Positions 7,804 to 16,141 of a stretch of DNA of 44,317 nt are shown here, piece by piece. This DNA is from Candidatus Eremiobacterota bacterium. Lineage in GTDB: Bacteria; Vulcanimicrobiota; CADAWZ01; Ess09-12. Position numbers and translations under genes: made by a program. The notes under the pieces were generated by a model. That model was not told where the DNA came from. It made no database searches and worked only from the letters and a program-made list of their open reading frames with translations. Position 1 is the first letter of the stretch. Every line of letters begins with the position of its first letter. Location: the NCBI GenBank assembly GCA_031082125.1, contig JAVHLM010000001.1:215555-259871 (forward strand), given 5' to 3'.

Positions 7804-9114
7804 ATGATGGCTTCTTCCGGCACCTTAGAGAAGAAAAGACCTTGGGCCTGGTGTGCCTGGGTCCTTGCCCTCATCATCTGCGGCTGCACACCGACGCTCG
7901 TCCGCTTCCCCTGGGCTTTCCCTCTCATCATGGCTCTCGGGCTCATACCCCTTGTCATGACGTGCTTCATCCCCTCGGTGATGCTTGACTACTCCCTCAT
8001 GGTGATGCTGTGCCTTATATTCAGGGAATACTTTTTCCAAGATGACGTGACCCTTTATCTCCCCCTCCTCGCGATGATCCTGGTGACGACAGGCCACCGC
8101 ACCGGCGCCAGGCTGGTCCCCGTGGCCTCCCTTATAATGGTGGTGATTGTCCGCCTGGCAGGGTATTGGAGCGGCCTCACTCTTCTTCACCATATCTTCA
8201 CTGCCGCTTCAGCTTTTATGCTCGCCGTTGACCTGTGCACTGCCATTCATAAGCCCCGCGGCCTCTCTTCCCTGAAGAAAGTGGATGTGCTCCTGTGCTC
8301 ATACTCGGGGAACACGGGGCATTTTGCACGGCAGTTCACTGACAGCCTCAAGGGCATCAAGGTGATTGTGCACCGCTTCCACTACTACAAGAGCTTCAGG
8401 GCAAAATTCAACGGCCAGGGCCTGGTGCTCGCCTTCCCTGTCATCGGGTGGCGCATGCCTTGGCCCCTGCTCGCCTACCTTATCAAAGGCCTTCCGCGCA
8501 GCGAAGGCAAGACGGCCTTCATACTCTCCACTGCCGGCGGCGGCCCCGAGAATGCCGGATTCCTTGCATGGCTTCTGTTGTCGCTCAAGGGTTACACGGT
8601 GAAAGGGTGCTGCTGGGGAGTCTATCCCCTCAATGTGGTGCCCTTCAGGATTGGCCCGAGGGGCATGTACAGGTTCCTCGACAGCCTTCTCCCCCGCAGG
8701 GCAGACCTGGCAATGGCAGAGACGGCCGCCGGGGAATTCTCCCGGGGTATGCCTGCAGGGAACGCGGTCACCATTTTCCCTTTCCCCCTGGTCTTTCTCG
8801 GGATGCTCCTGGATAACCCCTGGCTCAACGCCATAATTTACAGGAACTATGTGTGGAAAAGGCGCTGCATGAAGTGCGGGCTCTGCATCCGCTTCTGCCC
8901 TGCAGAGCGCCTCGGCGCCAGGGAAGACGGCTACCCCTTCCCCCGGGGCACCTGCGCCCTCTGCCTGGGCTGCATAAACCTCTGCCCCGGAAACGCCATG
9001 CATATGTATTGCTGCTCGGAATACGGGAATCCCTACCCGCCGAAGTTCCCTGAATACGTGGTCAAAGACCGGGAGCACTTAGAGGCCCAGCGCCTCCATG
9101 GCGAGGGCCAGTGA
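7804..9114 (+). CDS. Membrane-anchored EFR1-type flavodoxin/bis-[4Fe-4S] protein
   Basis: A three-part redox protein of 436 residues. Residues 15-145 hold about five membrane helices. Residues 160-340 are flavodoxin-like, with the phosphate-loop motif CSYSGNTGHFARQF (165-178). The C-terminus has two [4Fe-4S] sites, Cys355/358/361/365 and Cys384/387/390/394, the second followed by Pro. EFR1 proteins (flavodoxin domain plus ferredoxin domain) are known, but the N-terminal membrane block is additional. The ATG lies one base after the atpA stop, so it is probably co-transcribed with the V-ATPase. A role moving electrons at the membrane is inference; no partner enzyme is visible. The last 36 bases overlap the convergent kinase gene. 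Confidence 0.85.
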   Translation: MMASSGTLEKKRPWAWCAWVLALIICGCTPTLVRFPWAFPLIMALGLIPLVMTCFIPSVMLDYSLMVMLCLIFREYFFQDDVTLYLPLLAMILVTTGHRTGARLVPVASLIMVVIVRLAGYWSGLTLLHHIFTAASAFMLAVDLCTAIHKPRGLSSLKKVDVLLCSYSGNTGHFARQFTDSLKGIKVIVHRFHYYKSFRAKFNGQGLVLAFPVIGWRMPWPLLAYLIKGLPRSEGKTAFILSTAGGGPENAGFLAWLLLSLKGYTVKGCCWGVYPLNVVPFRIGPRGMYRFLDSLLPRRADLAMAETAAGEFSRGMPAGNAVTIFPFPLVFLGMLLDNPWLNAIIYRNYVWKRRCMKCGLCIRFCPAERLGAREDGYPFPRGTCALCLGCINLCPGNAMHMYCCSEYGNPYPPKFPEYVVKDREHLEAQRLHGEGQ

Positions 9115-9966
9115 GCCCAGGGCGCCCGAACGGGTCCCCAGGCCGGGGGAAACTATGAAATCCTCGTTCTCATCAACAATAAGGGGCGTCCTTATGTAGC
9201 CGTTAAGAAGCTCCCTCACTTTTCTCCTTATGAGGGGAAAAAGGCTCTCCCTCTGCATGACGCCTCCTCCCAGGATGATGAGCTCCGGCGAGAGGATGGC
9301 TATATAGTTCACCAGGGCGCATGCAAGGTAGCCCGCTTCCAGGTCCCAGGCGGGATGCCCATCGGGGAGCTTTTCCGCGGGAAGTCCCCAGCGCTTCTCC
9401 ATGGCGGGGCCGGTTGCAAGGCCTTCGAGGCAGTCTTTGTGAAAAGGGCATACTCCCTCGAAAGGATCGAGGCCTCTCTCGTGGGGAATGTATATATGGC
9501 CCATCTCGGGGTGGATGAGGCCGTGGACAACGGTGCCGCCCGCAAAGACCCCGCCGCCGATCCCTGTTCCCACCGTGAGATATATGAAATTCTCTTTGCC
9601 TTGAGCGGCACCCCAGCGCTTTTCGCCGAGTGCGGCAGCATTCACGTCGGTATCAAAACCTACCGGCACGGGAAAGCGCTGCTGGAGCATGGCGCGGATA
9701 TTCACGTCCTTCCATCCCGGCTTGGGTGTTGAAGTGATGGAGCCATAGGCTGGAGAGCTCCGGTGAGCGTCGAGGGGGCCGAAGGAGCCTATGCCTAGTG
9801 CGGCAATTCCCTCGCGGTACGGCTCGAAAAAATCAGCGACATGCTTCATCGTCTCGCCGGGGAGCGTCGTCGGTATCCTGAGCTCGGCCCTGATATCATC
9901 TGGCGCTGCCGCCACGATACAGTTGAACTTGGTGCCTCCCGCCTCTATGCCGCCAAAAAGTCTCAC
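9079..9966 (-). CDS. ROK-family sugar kinase, fructokinase-like
   Basis: ATP-dependent hexose kinase, most like the ScrK/GmuE (YdhR) fructokinases, 295 residues. [12 protein letters not shown] at 5-16 is the N-terminal phosphate motif, [11 protein letters not shown] carries the catalytic Asp, and [12 protein letters not shown] is the second phosphate-binding turn. The zinc-binding group [10 protein letters not shown]...[10 protein letters not shown] of the ROK family is intact. It phosphorylates a sugar, probably fructose or mannose, on entry to glycolysis. The start is GTG, overlapping the TGA of the upstream NUDIX gene (GTGA), so the two form an operon. The 3' end overlaps the EFR1 gene. 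Confidence 0.9.
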   Translation of the reverse strand: MRLFGGIEAGGTKFNCIVAAAPDDIRAELRIPTTLPGETMKHVADFFEPYREGIAALGIGSFGPLDAHRSSPAYGSITSTPKPGWKDVNIRAMLQQRFPVPVGFDTDVNAAALGEKRWGAAQGKENFIYLTVGTGIGGGVFAGGTVVHGLIHPEMGHIYIPHERGLDPFEGVCPFHKDCLEGLATGPAMEKRWGLPAEKLPDGHPAWDLEAGYLACALVNYIAILSPELIILGGGVMQRESLFPLIRRKVRELLNGYIRTPLIVDENEDFIVSPGLGTRSGALGSLALAMEALGL

Positions 9967-10664
9967 TGTTTCTTCTCCTTCCTGCGGGGAGCGCTCCCTT
10001 CATGGTACTCTCTCTTGCCGGGCTCACTGGCGGACTCATCTGCTCCGCCGGGGTTTCTCATGTTCCTGTCGCCGCACCACGGTATTCCGCGGAGGTAAAG
10101 ATCATACCAGAATAATCCTACGATGCCCATGGCGTTCCCCAGCATCCCTGAAGTGAGAAGTGAATTAATTTCTTCGGCAGGCACCACGAGCACTTCAAGC
10201 TCCTCGGTGGTATCCCTGCTCAGCCTCCCTGTGTGAGTGCAGTCCTTGGCAAGGAAAGTATAGCAGAGGTTGGTGAGAAATGCAGGGTTGGGATAGCAGG
10301 TGCCAAGGTGGATCACTTCACGGGGGATATATCCCGTCTCTTCCTCAAGCTCCCTCAGGGCTGCCTTTTCAGGGTCCTCCCCCGGGTCCACGAGGCCTGC
10401 CGGGATCTCAAGGGTTGCCATGGCAATCCCATGGCGCTGCTGCACTACAAGGATTATGCCCCCGTCGGGAGTGAGAGCTATGACGTTTACCCAGTGGGGC
10501 GCCTTGAGCCTGAAGAAGTCATGGGGCTGCCCCGTGTGGGGAGACCACGAAGGCACTCTTTCGAGGGAGAAAATCCGCGCGTCGCCAATTTTCTCAGGTT
10601 CGCCGCGCCTCCAGGGGGGCACAAGTTTTTCAATGTCTTTCCAGGTGACGAGGCGGTGTTTCAT
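9963..10664 (-). CDS. NUDIX hydrolase (ADP-ribose pyrophosphatase-like)
   Basis: Hydrolyses a nucleoside diphosphate linked to another group; the ADP-ribose/ADP-glucose type is the best guess. The protein has 233 residues from the ATG at 10664, chosen because a GGGAGAAAG region lies just upstream. The Nudix box runs from Gly90 to Tyr112 and keeps the metal-binding REL-EE-x-G core (R104 E105 L106, E108 E109, G111). The preceding [11 protein letters not shown] is typical of the ADP-ribose pyrophosphatase group. Beyond residue 200 is a charged, Gly/Pro/Lys-rich tail of about 33 residues not needed for the fold. It forms an operon with the ROK kinase (4-base overlap). Confidence 0.9.
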   Translation of the reverse strand: MKHRLVTWKDIEKLVPPWRRGEPEKIGDARIFSLERVPSWSPHTGQPHDFFRLKAPHWVNVIALTPDGGIILVVQQRHGIAMATLEIPAGLVDPGEDPEKAALRELEEETGYIPREVIHLGTCYPNPAFLTNLCYTFLAKDCTHTGRLSRDTTEELEVLVVPAEEINSLLTSGMLGNAMGIVGLFWYDLYLRGIPWCGDRNMRNPGGADESASEPGKREYHEGSAPRRKEKKQ

Positions 10665-10799
10665 GGGCTTTCTCCCTTCGGTGCATGGTCTGAGTCTCCT
10701 TTCTACCAGAGGAGGCCCTGACCCTGCACATGTTAATAAAAGAGTCTGTCCCCATTTACAATTTTTCAACATCTGCAGGAAATTTTAACAAGAAGGCTC

Positions 10800-10828
10800 T
10801 TACACCGGGCATTAAAATCTGGGATAAT
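10800..10828 (+). promoter_or_regulatory. Promoter of the Gln/Gly-rich protein gene
   Basis: TTACAC at 10800-10805 and GATAAT at 10823-10828 are separated by 17 bp, a sigma-70-like arrangement. Transcription would start near 10835, and a consensus AGGAGGT site sits just before the ATG at 10861. Confidence 0.5.
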
Positions 10829-10860
10829 AAAAAGGGAACTCACCTTCAGGAGGTAACGTC

Positions 10861-11229
10861 ATGAGCGACTTGATTTCCAGCATAGACAAGCTGAATGCTC
10901 TAAGGAATAAGTATGATATAGCGGGCATCGGGGAGACGGGCGCCCAGACCCAGGCGGCAGGCGGGACGCAGGCCCAGCCCTCGAGCCTTGGCCAGGACGG
11001 CCTCTCGCTCACCAACGAGATGCAGAAGAACAACCAGGCTGCCCAGCAGCAGCAAATGCAGCAGCAGCAGGGCGGCGATGGCTCGGGCGCCATGTGGGCC
11101 GCCTTCGGAATAAACCTCGGGCTGTCAATCCTTGGAAAGATCCTTGGCGGCGGTGGCGGGGGAGGCCAGGAAGGCGGCGGCGACGACCAGCAGCAGGCCG
11201 GAGGCTGCAGCGGAGGAGGCGGCGGCTGA
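10861..11229 (+). CDS. Small Gln/Gly-rich protein of unknown function
   Basis: A 122-residue protein I do not recognise. The N-terminus (1-25) is a plausible helix with ISSIDKLNALRNKYDI. Residues 26-70 are Gly/Gln/Ala-rich and include a glutamine tract (QQQQMQQQQ). Residues 78-92 (MWAAFGINLGLSILGK) are hydrophobic enough for one short membrane segment. The tail is polyglycine with acidic and Gln residues and a lone Cys. It has its own promoter, a strong ribosome-binding site and a good terminator, so it is likely a real monocistronic gene. The low-complexity composition suggests a secreted, surface or scaffold-like protein, but there is no direct evidence. Confidence 0.7.
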   Translation: MSDLISSIDKLNALRNKYDIAGIGETGAQTQAAGGTQAQPSSLGQDGLSLTNEMQKNNQAAQQQQMQQQQGGDGSGAMWAAFGINLGLSILGKILGGGGGGGQEGGGDDQQQAGGCSGGGGG

Positions 11230-11275
11230 GGCTAGAAGAGAAGCCGCCCGTGTGGACGGCAGAAGAGAAAATAAA

Positions 11276-11309
11276 AAACACCCTTTCTCCGGGAGAGGGT
11301 GTTTTTGTC
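11276..11309. terminator. Bidirectional intrinsic terminator
   Basis: AAACACCCT at 11276-11284 pairs with AGGGTGTTT at 11296-11304, with a short inner stem in the loop. A T-run follows on the plus strand (GTTTTTGTCTT), and the A-run before the stem gives a T-run on the minus strand. It serves both the Gln/Gly-rich gene and the convergent SUKH gene, which ends at its edge. Confidence 0.85.
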
Positions 11310-12188
11310 TTATGCGTTGGCTTCGAAAGCCGCCTTGAGCATCGTGTCAAAGGATGCGTATGATTCGCAGTGATCAAGCGAGCAGGAATCAAGGCCCACA
11401 TAACGGGACTTTTCAGGGTCAAAGGCATACACCATATCGCCTGACTCCCCGACCACCAGGTACTTCTTCATTGAATCCACGTCGCGGCGGTCACGGTTCG
11501 CCTCCACGACCCCCTCGATCTCCCTGTCATCATAACCTGCAATGGGAGCCGTCCGGCTCCCGAAAATGGTGAGGCCGTTGTGATCGAGGCCGTTGGTCCT
11601 GGAAAGGAACCTTGCATAATCGTCAGGAAGGGCGGTACCCAGATCATTCTCCACCTGCGACCTGAGATGTGAAACGGCATCATCGGGACAGGGCGCCTGC
11701 ATGGAGAGTCCGTACTCGCTTTTTTCCTTTTCCACCTTGGTAAGGAGTCTCTGCATTCTCGCCTCGCCGGCAGGCTTCTTATCCTTTGCAGGGTGTCCAT
11801 GGGGTGCTGGGATCTCGGTCCCTTGAGCCAGATGGCCCGCAAGCGAGGGATCTTCCATGAATAGAGTCATCGGGGCGTTGCCGGACGGGGAGGTCTGGTG
11901 CGGCGAGGCCGCCACTTTCCCTTCGGAAACACCGGGAGTGAGGGCAAAGATGTCTGCCGCGGGAGCCTTGCGCTCCGGCGGGGGGGCGCTTTTCTTCTGC
12001 GGAGCCGCCTGATGTTCCCTCTTTTCGGGCACGGGAGCGGAGAGGGAAACATCATCACCCTGCACCGGCAAAGGAGGCGCGCTCTCTGGCGGAGGCGCCT
12101 TCACTGCAGGAGGTCCGGCTGTCCCCTGCCCTTCTGCAATTCTGCCTGCTGAAAGATAAGATAACGAGGAGCTTTTAAGTGGATCCAT
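11310..12188 (-). CDS. SUKH (SMI1/KNR4) domain protein with Pro-rich N-terminal region
   Basis: The protein has 292 residues from the ATG at 12188. Residues 1-130 are disordered and rich in Pro, Ala, Lys and Ser. The C-terminal 150 residues form a SUKH domain, with the core LGTALPDDYARFLSRTNGLD followed by the SUKH-like beta-strands and a helical end. SUKH domains are best known as immunity proteins against nuclease and deaminase toxins. This domain resembles the small SUKH protein at 15674-16123 (both have LG-ALP-Y and NGLD-NG), so the two are probably paralogues. The frame stays open upstream to 13118, but that part is antisense to the glycosyltransferase gene and an extended -10 lies just upstream of 12188, so the shorter start is preferred. 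No matching toxin is adjacent. Confidence 0.75.
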   Translation of the reverse strand: MDPLKSSSLSYLSAGRIAEGQGTAGPPAVKAPPPESAPPLPVQGDDVSLSAPVPEKREHQAAPQKKSAPPPERKAPAADIFALTPGVSEGKVAASPHQTSPSGNAPMTLFMEDPSLAGHLAQGTEIPAPHGHPAKDKKPAGEARMQRLLTKVEKEKSEYGLSMQAPCPDDAVSHLRSQVENDLGTALPDDYARFLSRTNGLDHNGLTIFGSRTAPIAGYDDREIEGVVEANRDRRDVDSMKKYLVVGESGDMVYAFDPEKSRYVGLDSCSLDHCESYASFDTMLKAAFEANA

Positions 12189-12221
12189 AAGCCCTTCAAA
12201 GAGATAGATTATCCTGCTTAT

Positions 12222-12230
12222 ATTATAGCA
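12222..12230 (-). promoter_or_regulatory. Extended -10 promoter for the SUKH gene
   Basis: On the minus strand TGCTATAAT (12230 to 12222) is a perfect extended -10 (TGnTATAAT). TTTACA at 12254-12249 is a poorly spaced -35. The transcript would start near 12215, giving a leader of about 27 bases. Confidence 0.55.
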
Positions 12231-12371
12231 TGGCAGTCCAGGGAGCTCTGTAAACAAATTGTGAACTTTCCGGCACAACATGGACGGGCTTGCACAGGCA
12301 ACTCCTTTCTGGCGGGCATTCTTCCCGGTGAAAGCAGTCCCCGGGGGGAGCGCCCTGAAGAAAGCGGGCAA

Positions 12372-12401
12372 TTGGATCTCAGGGGAAATATCTGATATAA
12401 T
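12372..12401 (+). promoter_or_regulatory. Promoter at the start of the glycosyltransferase operon
   Basis: TTGGAT at 12372-12377 and TATAAT at 12396-12401 are 18 bp apart. The predicted start site, about 7 bases after the -10, coincides with the ATG at 12408. No ribosome-binding site lies at normal distance, so the first gene may be translated from a leaderless mRNA. Confidence 0.6.
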
Positions 12402-12407
12402 CTTGAT

Positions 12408-13403
12408 ATGAATCAGCCGAAAGCTCCCGAAGCTCAAAAAGAGCTTTGTGTGGTCGTCATCCCTGTCTACAATGACTGGGAGTCTGTGGCAATTCTCCTT
12501 AAAAAACTCGATGATACCTTTGCAGGGGAGGGCATTTCCGCCGAGGTCCTCCTTGTTGATGACGGATCCTCTCTCGCAAGCGGGGCTTTTTTTACCAAAG
12601 ATACGACTTATTACGCTCTGGAACAGGTGGATATTCTCAGGCTGAACCGCAACCTCGGGCACCAGCGCGCCCTGGCCATAGCCCTCTCCTTTGTGAGCGA
12701 AAGAAAAGATTATACTTCCGTAGTAGTCATGGATGGCGACGGCGAGGACGATCCGGCAGAGGTGCCAAAGCTTATTGCTGAACAAAAAGCGGCAGCGGGG
12801 GAGACGATACTGTTCGCGGCACGGGGGAAGCGCTCTGAAGGCCTCCATTTCAAAATCTTTTACCATCTCTTCAAGAAGATATATTTCCTCCTGACTGGAA
12901 CAGCCTTGAGCTTCGGGAACTTCAGCGTAATTCCCCGTAAAGCCCTCGAGCGCCTCGTGAATGTCGCGGAGCTCTGGAACAACTATCCTGCGAGCGTGAT
13001 AAAGGCCAGGTTTCCTTACAGGACAGTAAAAACCGCCAGGGGGCGGCGCTACAGGGGCAGCTCCCAGATGAACTTCGTATCGCTGATGCTGCATGGGCTC
13101 AGCGCAATCTCGGTGCACGGGGAAATTATCGGTATCCGCGCCCTTATCGCCATGCTTATAGTCGCATTGCTCAGCTTTCTTGCCATTATCATCGTCATTT
13201 TCATCAGGCTTTGCACCGACCTGGCGATCCCTGGATGGGCCTCATACCTTGCAGCCACCTTTTCGGTGATTCTGCTGCAGTCACTTACCATGACCATGTT
13301 TTTCGTGTTCATGATATTGCACAGCAGGAATCTGGCATGCTTTCTTCCAAAAAGGGAATACCAGTCTTTTATTCTTGCCAGGGAAACACTTTTCAGGAAA
13401 TGA
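12408..13403 (+). CDS. Family 2 glycosyltransferase, polyprenyl-phosphate sugar synthase type
   Basis: The protein has 331 residues. The catalytic domain (12-230) is GT-A: VVVIPVYND at 16-23, nucleotide-binding DDGS at 51-54, and the metal-binding acidic cluster DGDGEDDP at 109-116. Two membrane helices follow at about 245-270 and 280-305. This layout matches DPM1/GtrB-like enzymes, which load a sugar from a nucleotide donor onto a polyprenyl phosphate at the inner face of the membrane. The GT-C enzyme two genes downstream would use such a lipid-linked sugar, which supports the assignment. The stop overlaps the next start (ATGA). Confidence 0.88.
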   Translation: MNQPKAPEAQKELCVVVIPVYNDWESVAILLKKLDDTFAGEGISAEVLLVDDGSSLASGAFFTKDTTYYALEQVDILRLNRNLGHQRALAIALSFVSERKDYTSVVVMDGDGEDDPAEVPKLIAEQKAAAGETILFAARGKRSEGLHFKIFYHLFKKIYFLLTGTALSFGNFSVIPRKALERLVNVAELWNNYPASVIKARFPYRTVKTARGRRYRGSSQMNFVSLMLHGLSAISVHGEIIGIRALIAMLIVALLSFLAIIIVIFIRLCTDLAIPGWASYLAATFSVILLQSLTMTMFFVFMILHSRNLACFLPKREYQSFILARETLFRK

Positions 13404-14122
13404 CTTCACCAGACTATACAGGCCAGGAACTCGCGCTGTTCAGTGCCGCCAGGAACTGGAAACTCTACCTGAAGGGCTTTGCAGGCCCTCACCTGCGGGG
13501 CAGGGTCCTGGAAGTGGGCGCCGGTATGGGTGGCACCACGAGATACCTCTGCGATGGAACGCAGAAAAGCTGGATGTGCCTTGAGCCCGATCCCTCGCTG
13601 TCAGCTCTCCTCAGGGAAACCATCGGGAGAGGTGAAATTCCCCCTGTCTGCCAGGTGAAAGAGGGCATCCTGGCGGATCTGAAGCCCGAAGAAACCTTTG
13701 ACACCATATTATATATTGACGTGATTGAACACATTGATAATGACCAGGAGGAGGTCGGCCTGGCACTCTCTCACCTCGCACCCGGCGGATCTCTCATCAT
13801 CCTTGCCCCTGCCCTGCAATGGCTGTACTCGCCATTTGACAGGGAGATAGGGCATTTCAGGCGCTATGACAGAAAAATGATGAGGTCGCTGCTGCCCCCG
13901 GGGATGAAATGCCTCATGGAGAAATATCTGGATTGTACCGGCGTGCTGCTCCTGCTGGGAAACAGGCTGCTCGCGAGGCAGAAAATGCCATCAGAAAAGC
14001 AGGTGAGGACCTGGGACAGATTTTTTGTGCCTCTCTCAAAGGCTCTTGACCCATTGTTTCGCTATTCCTTCGGCCGCTCGCTGCTTGGCATATGGCAGAA
14101 TACGGAGAATCTCACGATATGA
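13400..14122 (+). CDS. SAM-dependent class I methyltransferase
   Basis: The protein has 240 residues from the ATG at 13400, which overlaps the previous TGA and has CAGGAA upstream. The SAM-binding motif VLEVGAGMGG is at 36-45, the acidic residue after strand 2 is in CLEPDPS (about 57-63), and the motif IDVIEHIDND (about 107-116) is typical of UbiE/Coq5-like class I enzymes. Its position between two glycosyltransferases suggests that it methylates a sugar or a lipid-linked intermediate; the true substrate cannot be read from the sequence. A His-Phe-Arg-Arg-Tyr motif near residue 152 is common in sugar-associated methyltransferases of this type. Confidence 0.87.
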   Translation: MTSPDYTGQELALFSAARNWKLYLKGFAGPHLRGRVLEVGAGMGGTTRYLCDGTQKSWMCLEPDPSLSALLRETIGRGEIPPVCQVKEGILADLKPEETFDTILYIDVIEHIDNDQEEVGLALSHLAPGGSLIILAPALQWLYSPFDREIGHFRRYDRKMMRSLLPPGMKCLMEKYLDCTGVLLLLGNRLLARQKMPSEKQVRTWDRFFVPLSKALDPLFRYSFGRSLLGIWQNTENLTI

Positions 14123-15657
14123 ATACCCAGAATACCGGGACTGCATCGCGCAGAGAGGGCCTCTTTCTCGCAGTCATTGTGATTGCCGCGGCAGCCCTGA
14201 GACTTTATGATCTGGGCACCAAGGATTTCTGGTTTGACGAGGCTCTCAGCCTTCTCAAGGGACTCCTTTCCATCCCCAATATCCTCAATGATTCGCTCTC
14301 GCAGATTGCTCCCGATCCCCACCCTCTTCTCTATCCCCTTTTTATGAAAGCATGGCTCAGGCTCGGGAGGGACGAGGCAATGGTAAGGCTCCCTTCGGTA
14401 GTGGCGGGAGCCGCTTCCGTCTATGTCCTCTTTCTCCTTGCGCGCTCACTTTTCGGATCCAGAGCAGGGCTTTATGCCTCGGCGCTTGCCGCCATTTCAC
14501 CCTTTCTTGTCGCGTATTCCCAGGAAGCCCGCAACTACAGCTTTCATCTCCTTTTTTCCCTTCTCTCACTCTACTGCTTCTGGCGCTTCTGTGAAGCTGA
14601 AGAGAAGAGAGAGGAGCGGGTGTGGTCAGTTCTCTATGGATTCTCCACCCTCCTTAACATGAACAGCCACTATTACTCATTTTTCCTGATACTCTTTGAG
14701 AATCTGTTTTTTTTCCTCTACTACCGGCAGAACACGGAGAAGGTAAAGCGGTGGCTCACCATACAGGCACTTTTGCTTCTATGGGCTTTTGCCATGCTGC
14801 CTCTGCTGCTCCATCAGAGGGCGCTTGTCGTTTCCGGGGGGATAGCGGACTGGATGCCGGCATTGACCCTTCCACACCTGGCCACGCTCTTTGTGAACTG
14901 GAACTTCACCGTCCTTCAGCTTCACAATAACCTGCTTTATCCCTGGATAAACCGTGAGTGGTGCGCGCCATTCATCCTGCTTATCATCATCGTGGGAGTA
15001 ATCCAGGCGCTCAGGAGGGGGAAAAAGGGAGCTTTTGTAATTGCATGGTTTGCCATTCCTTTTTCCATTGCCATAGTGATGTCTCTGAGCCGCAGCATGC
15101 TGGTGGACCGTTATTTCATAAGCATCATCCCTGCTCTCATTCTGCTGGCCTCTCTTGCGCTGAGCTCATTGAAGCCCTCATCCCTGCAGGCATCTGTCTT
15201 TGGCCTGATCCTTCTTGTCTATGGGCTCTCCCTTGCCCAGTATTACGGGAAATATACCGAGCCCGGATATAAGAACTATTTTCTGCAGAGCATGAAAGGG
15301 ATCAAGGATTTCAGGGGGATCCGCGGATACCTGGATTCACGCCTGGAGGCACAGGACACGGTGCTTATTGACGACAATTTCGTTTTTATGCCTCTCCTCT
15401 ATTACTGCACTCCCGCCCGGGCACAGCTCCACATGCTGAGCTTCCCTGAAGAGATCCCGCGCTATTGCTCCTCGCCAAGGATTTTCCTTGTTCACTCGGT
15501 TCCGATGAAAACCCAGATCCCCAGCAAGGAAGCGGGAGAAGCGGCGCCCGAAGTCCTGGAGAGGCTCTCGGAATATGGAAGGCTCGAGGAAAAAGCAGAG
15601 TTTAAAGGGCTGGATATCTTCATTTACAGAAAGAAACCCATCCCGTCGCAGCGCTGA
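14119..15657 (+). CDS. GT-C membrane glycosyltransferase (ArnT/PMT family)
   Basis: The protein has 512 residues with about ten membrane helices between 14 and 405, and a soluble C-terminal part. The first outside loop has FWFDEALS (Asp40-Glu41), the family's catalytic Asp/Glu pair, and YSQEARNYSFH further on is also conserved in this family. Such enzymes transfer a sugar from a polyprenyl-phosphate donor to a lipid or protein on the outer face. The ATG at 14119 overlaps the methyltransferase TGA (ATGA); an earlier in-frame ATG at 14092 is possible but lies inside the previous gene. With the GT2 and methyltransferase genes it forms a complete load, modify and transfer set. The stop lies 16 bases from the convergent SUKH gene. 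Confidence 0.88.
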   Translation: MNTQNTGTASRREGLFLAVIVIAAAALRLYDLGTKDFWFDEALSLLKGLLSIPNILNDSLSQIAPDPHPLLYPLFMKAWLRLGRDEAMVRLPSVVAGAASVYVLFLLARSLFGSRAGLYASALAAISPFLVAYSQEARNYSFHLLFSLLSLYCFWRFCEAEEKREERVWSVLYGFSTLLNMNSHYYSFFLILFENLFFFLYYRQNTEKVKRWLTIQALLLLWAFAMLPLLLHQRALVVSGGIADWMPALTLPHLATLFVNWNFTVLQLHNNLLYPWINREWCAPFILLIIIVGVIQALRRGKKGAFVIAWFAIPFSIAIVMSLSRSMLVDRYFISIIPALILLASLALSSLKPSSLQASVFGLILLVYGLSLAQYYGKYTEPGYKNYFLQSMKGIKDFRGIRGYLDSRLEAQDTVLIDDNFVFMPLLYYCTPARAQLHMLSFPEEIPRYCSSPRIFLVHSVPMKTQIPSKEAGEAAPEVLERLSEYGRLEEKAEFKGLDIFIYRKKPIPSQR

Positions 15658-15673
15658 TTTCTGGAATTCTCCT

Positions 15674-16123
15674 TCACGCGTGGGTATCTATGGCTCCCTG
15701 GAGCATCTCCCTGAAGGATCCGTAGGGATCGGCCTCGTCAAGGGCCACGGCGTCGATGGAGAGATACTTTTTGGCGCTCAGCCGGTACACGTATAGGACC
15801 TCGCCGTCGCCGCCGAAGACCAGGAAATCTCTGAAGCGGTCCACATCACGGAAGGCCATGTTGGCCTCGACAAAGCCTTCGATGGTACGGTCTTCGAAGC
15901 CGGTGATATTCAGCGTGTGGGTCGCGTAAAACACGAAGCCGTTATAGTCCAGGCCGTTCACCTCGCAGAGCAGCGAGATATATTCAGGCGGGAGCGCGGC
16001 GCCGAGCTCCTTCTTTGCATTGCTCTCCAGGAGCTTTATCTCGGCCTCCATGGCAGGCTGCTGGAGCCTGTAGCCGTATTTCTCGAGATCCTTTTTTATA
16101 GGCGTGAGCAGTTCCTCATACAT
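15674..16123 (-). CDS. SUKH (SMI1/KNR4) protein, candidate immunity protein for the HNH toxin
   Basis: A single-domain SUKH protein of 149 residues, the usual size of immunity members. The core is LGAALPPEYISLLCEVNGLD at about 37-56, followed by the beta-rich section and an acidic C-terminal half (VALDEADPYGSF). SUKH immunity proteins bind and block secreted nuclease toxins in the producing or neighbouring cells. It lies immediately downstream of the HNH nuclease gene on the same strand (71-base gap) and has AAGGAG before the ATG. A hairpin in the gap may set its level separately from the toxin. It is related to the SUKH domain at 11310-12188. Pairing with the HNH protein is inferred from gene order. 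Confidence 0.82.
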   Translation of the reverse strand: MYEELLTPIKKDLEKYGYRLQQPAMEAEIKLLESNAKKELGAALPPEYISLLCEVNGLDYNGFVFYATHTLNITGFEDRTIEGFVEANMAFRDVDRFRDFLVFGGDGEVLYVYRLSAKKYLSIDAVALDEADPYGSFREMLQGAIDTHA

Positions 16124-16141
16124 GGCCTTCTCCTTAAAAGT

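Noticed and set aside
8299-9078. 259-residue minus-strand frame
   Set aside because: Antisense to the EFR1 protein gene with its clear Cys motifs.
10745-10758. Shared CTGTCCCCATT string at about 10745 and 17506
   Set aside because: Only about 11 bases are shared and there is no common structure around them; too short to call a repeat family.
12189-13118. Upstream extension of the SUKH reading frame (about 310 residues on the minus strand)
   Set aside because: It is exactly antisense to the well-supported GT2 gene, and an extended -10 sits just upstream of the shorter start at 12188.
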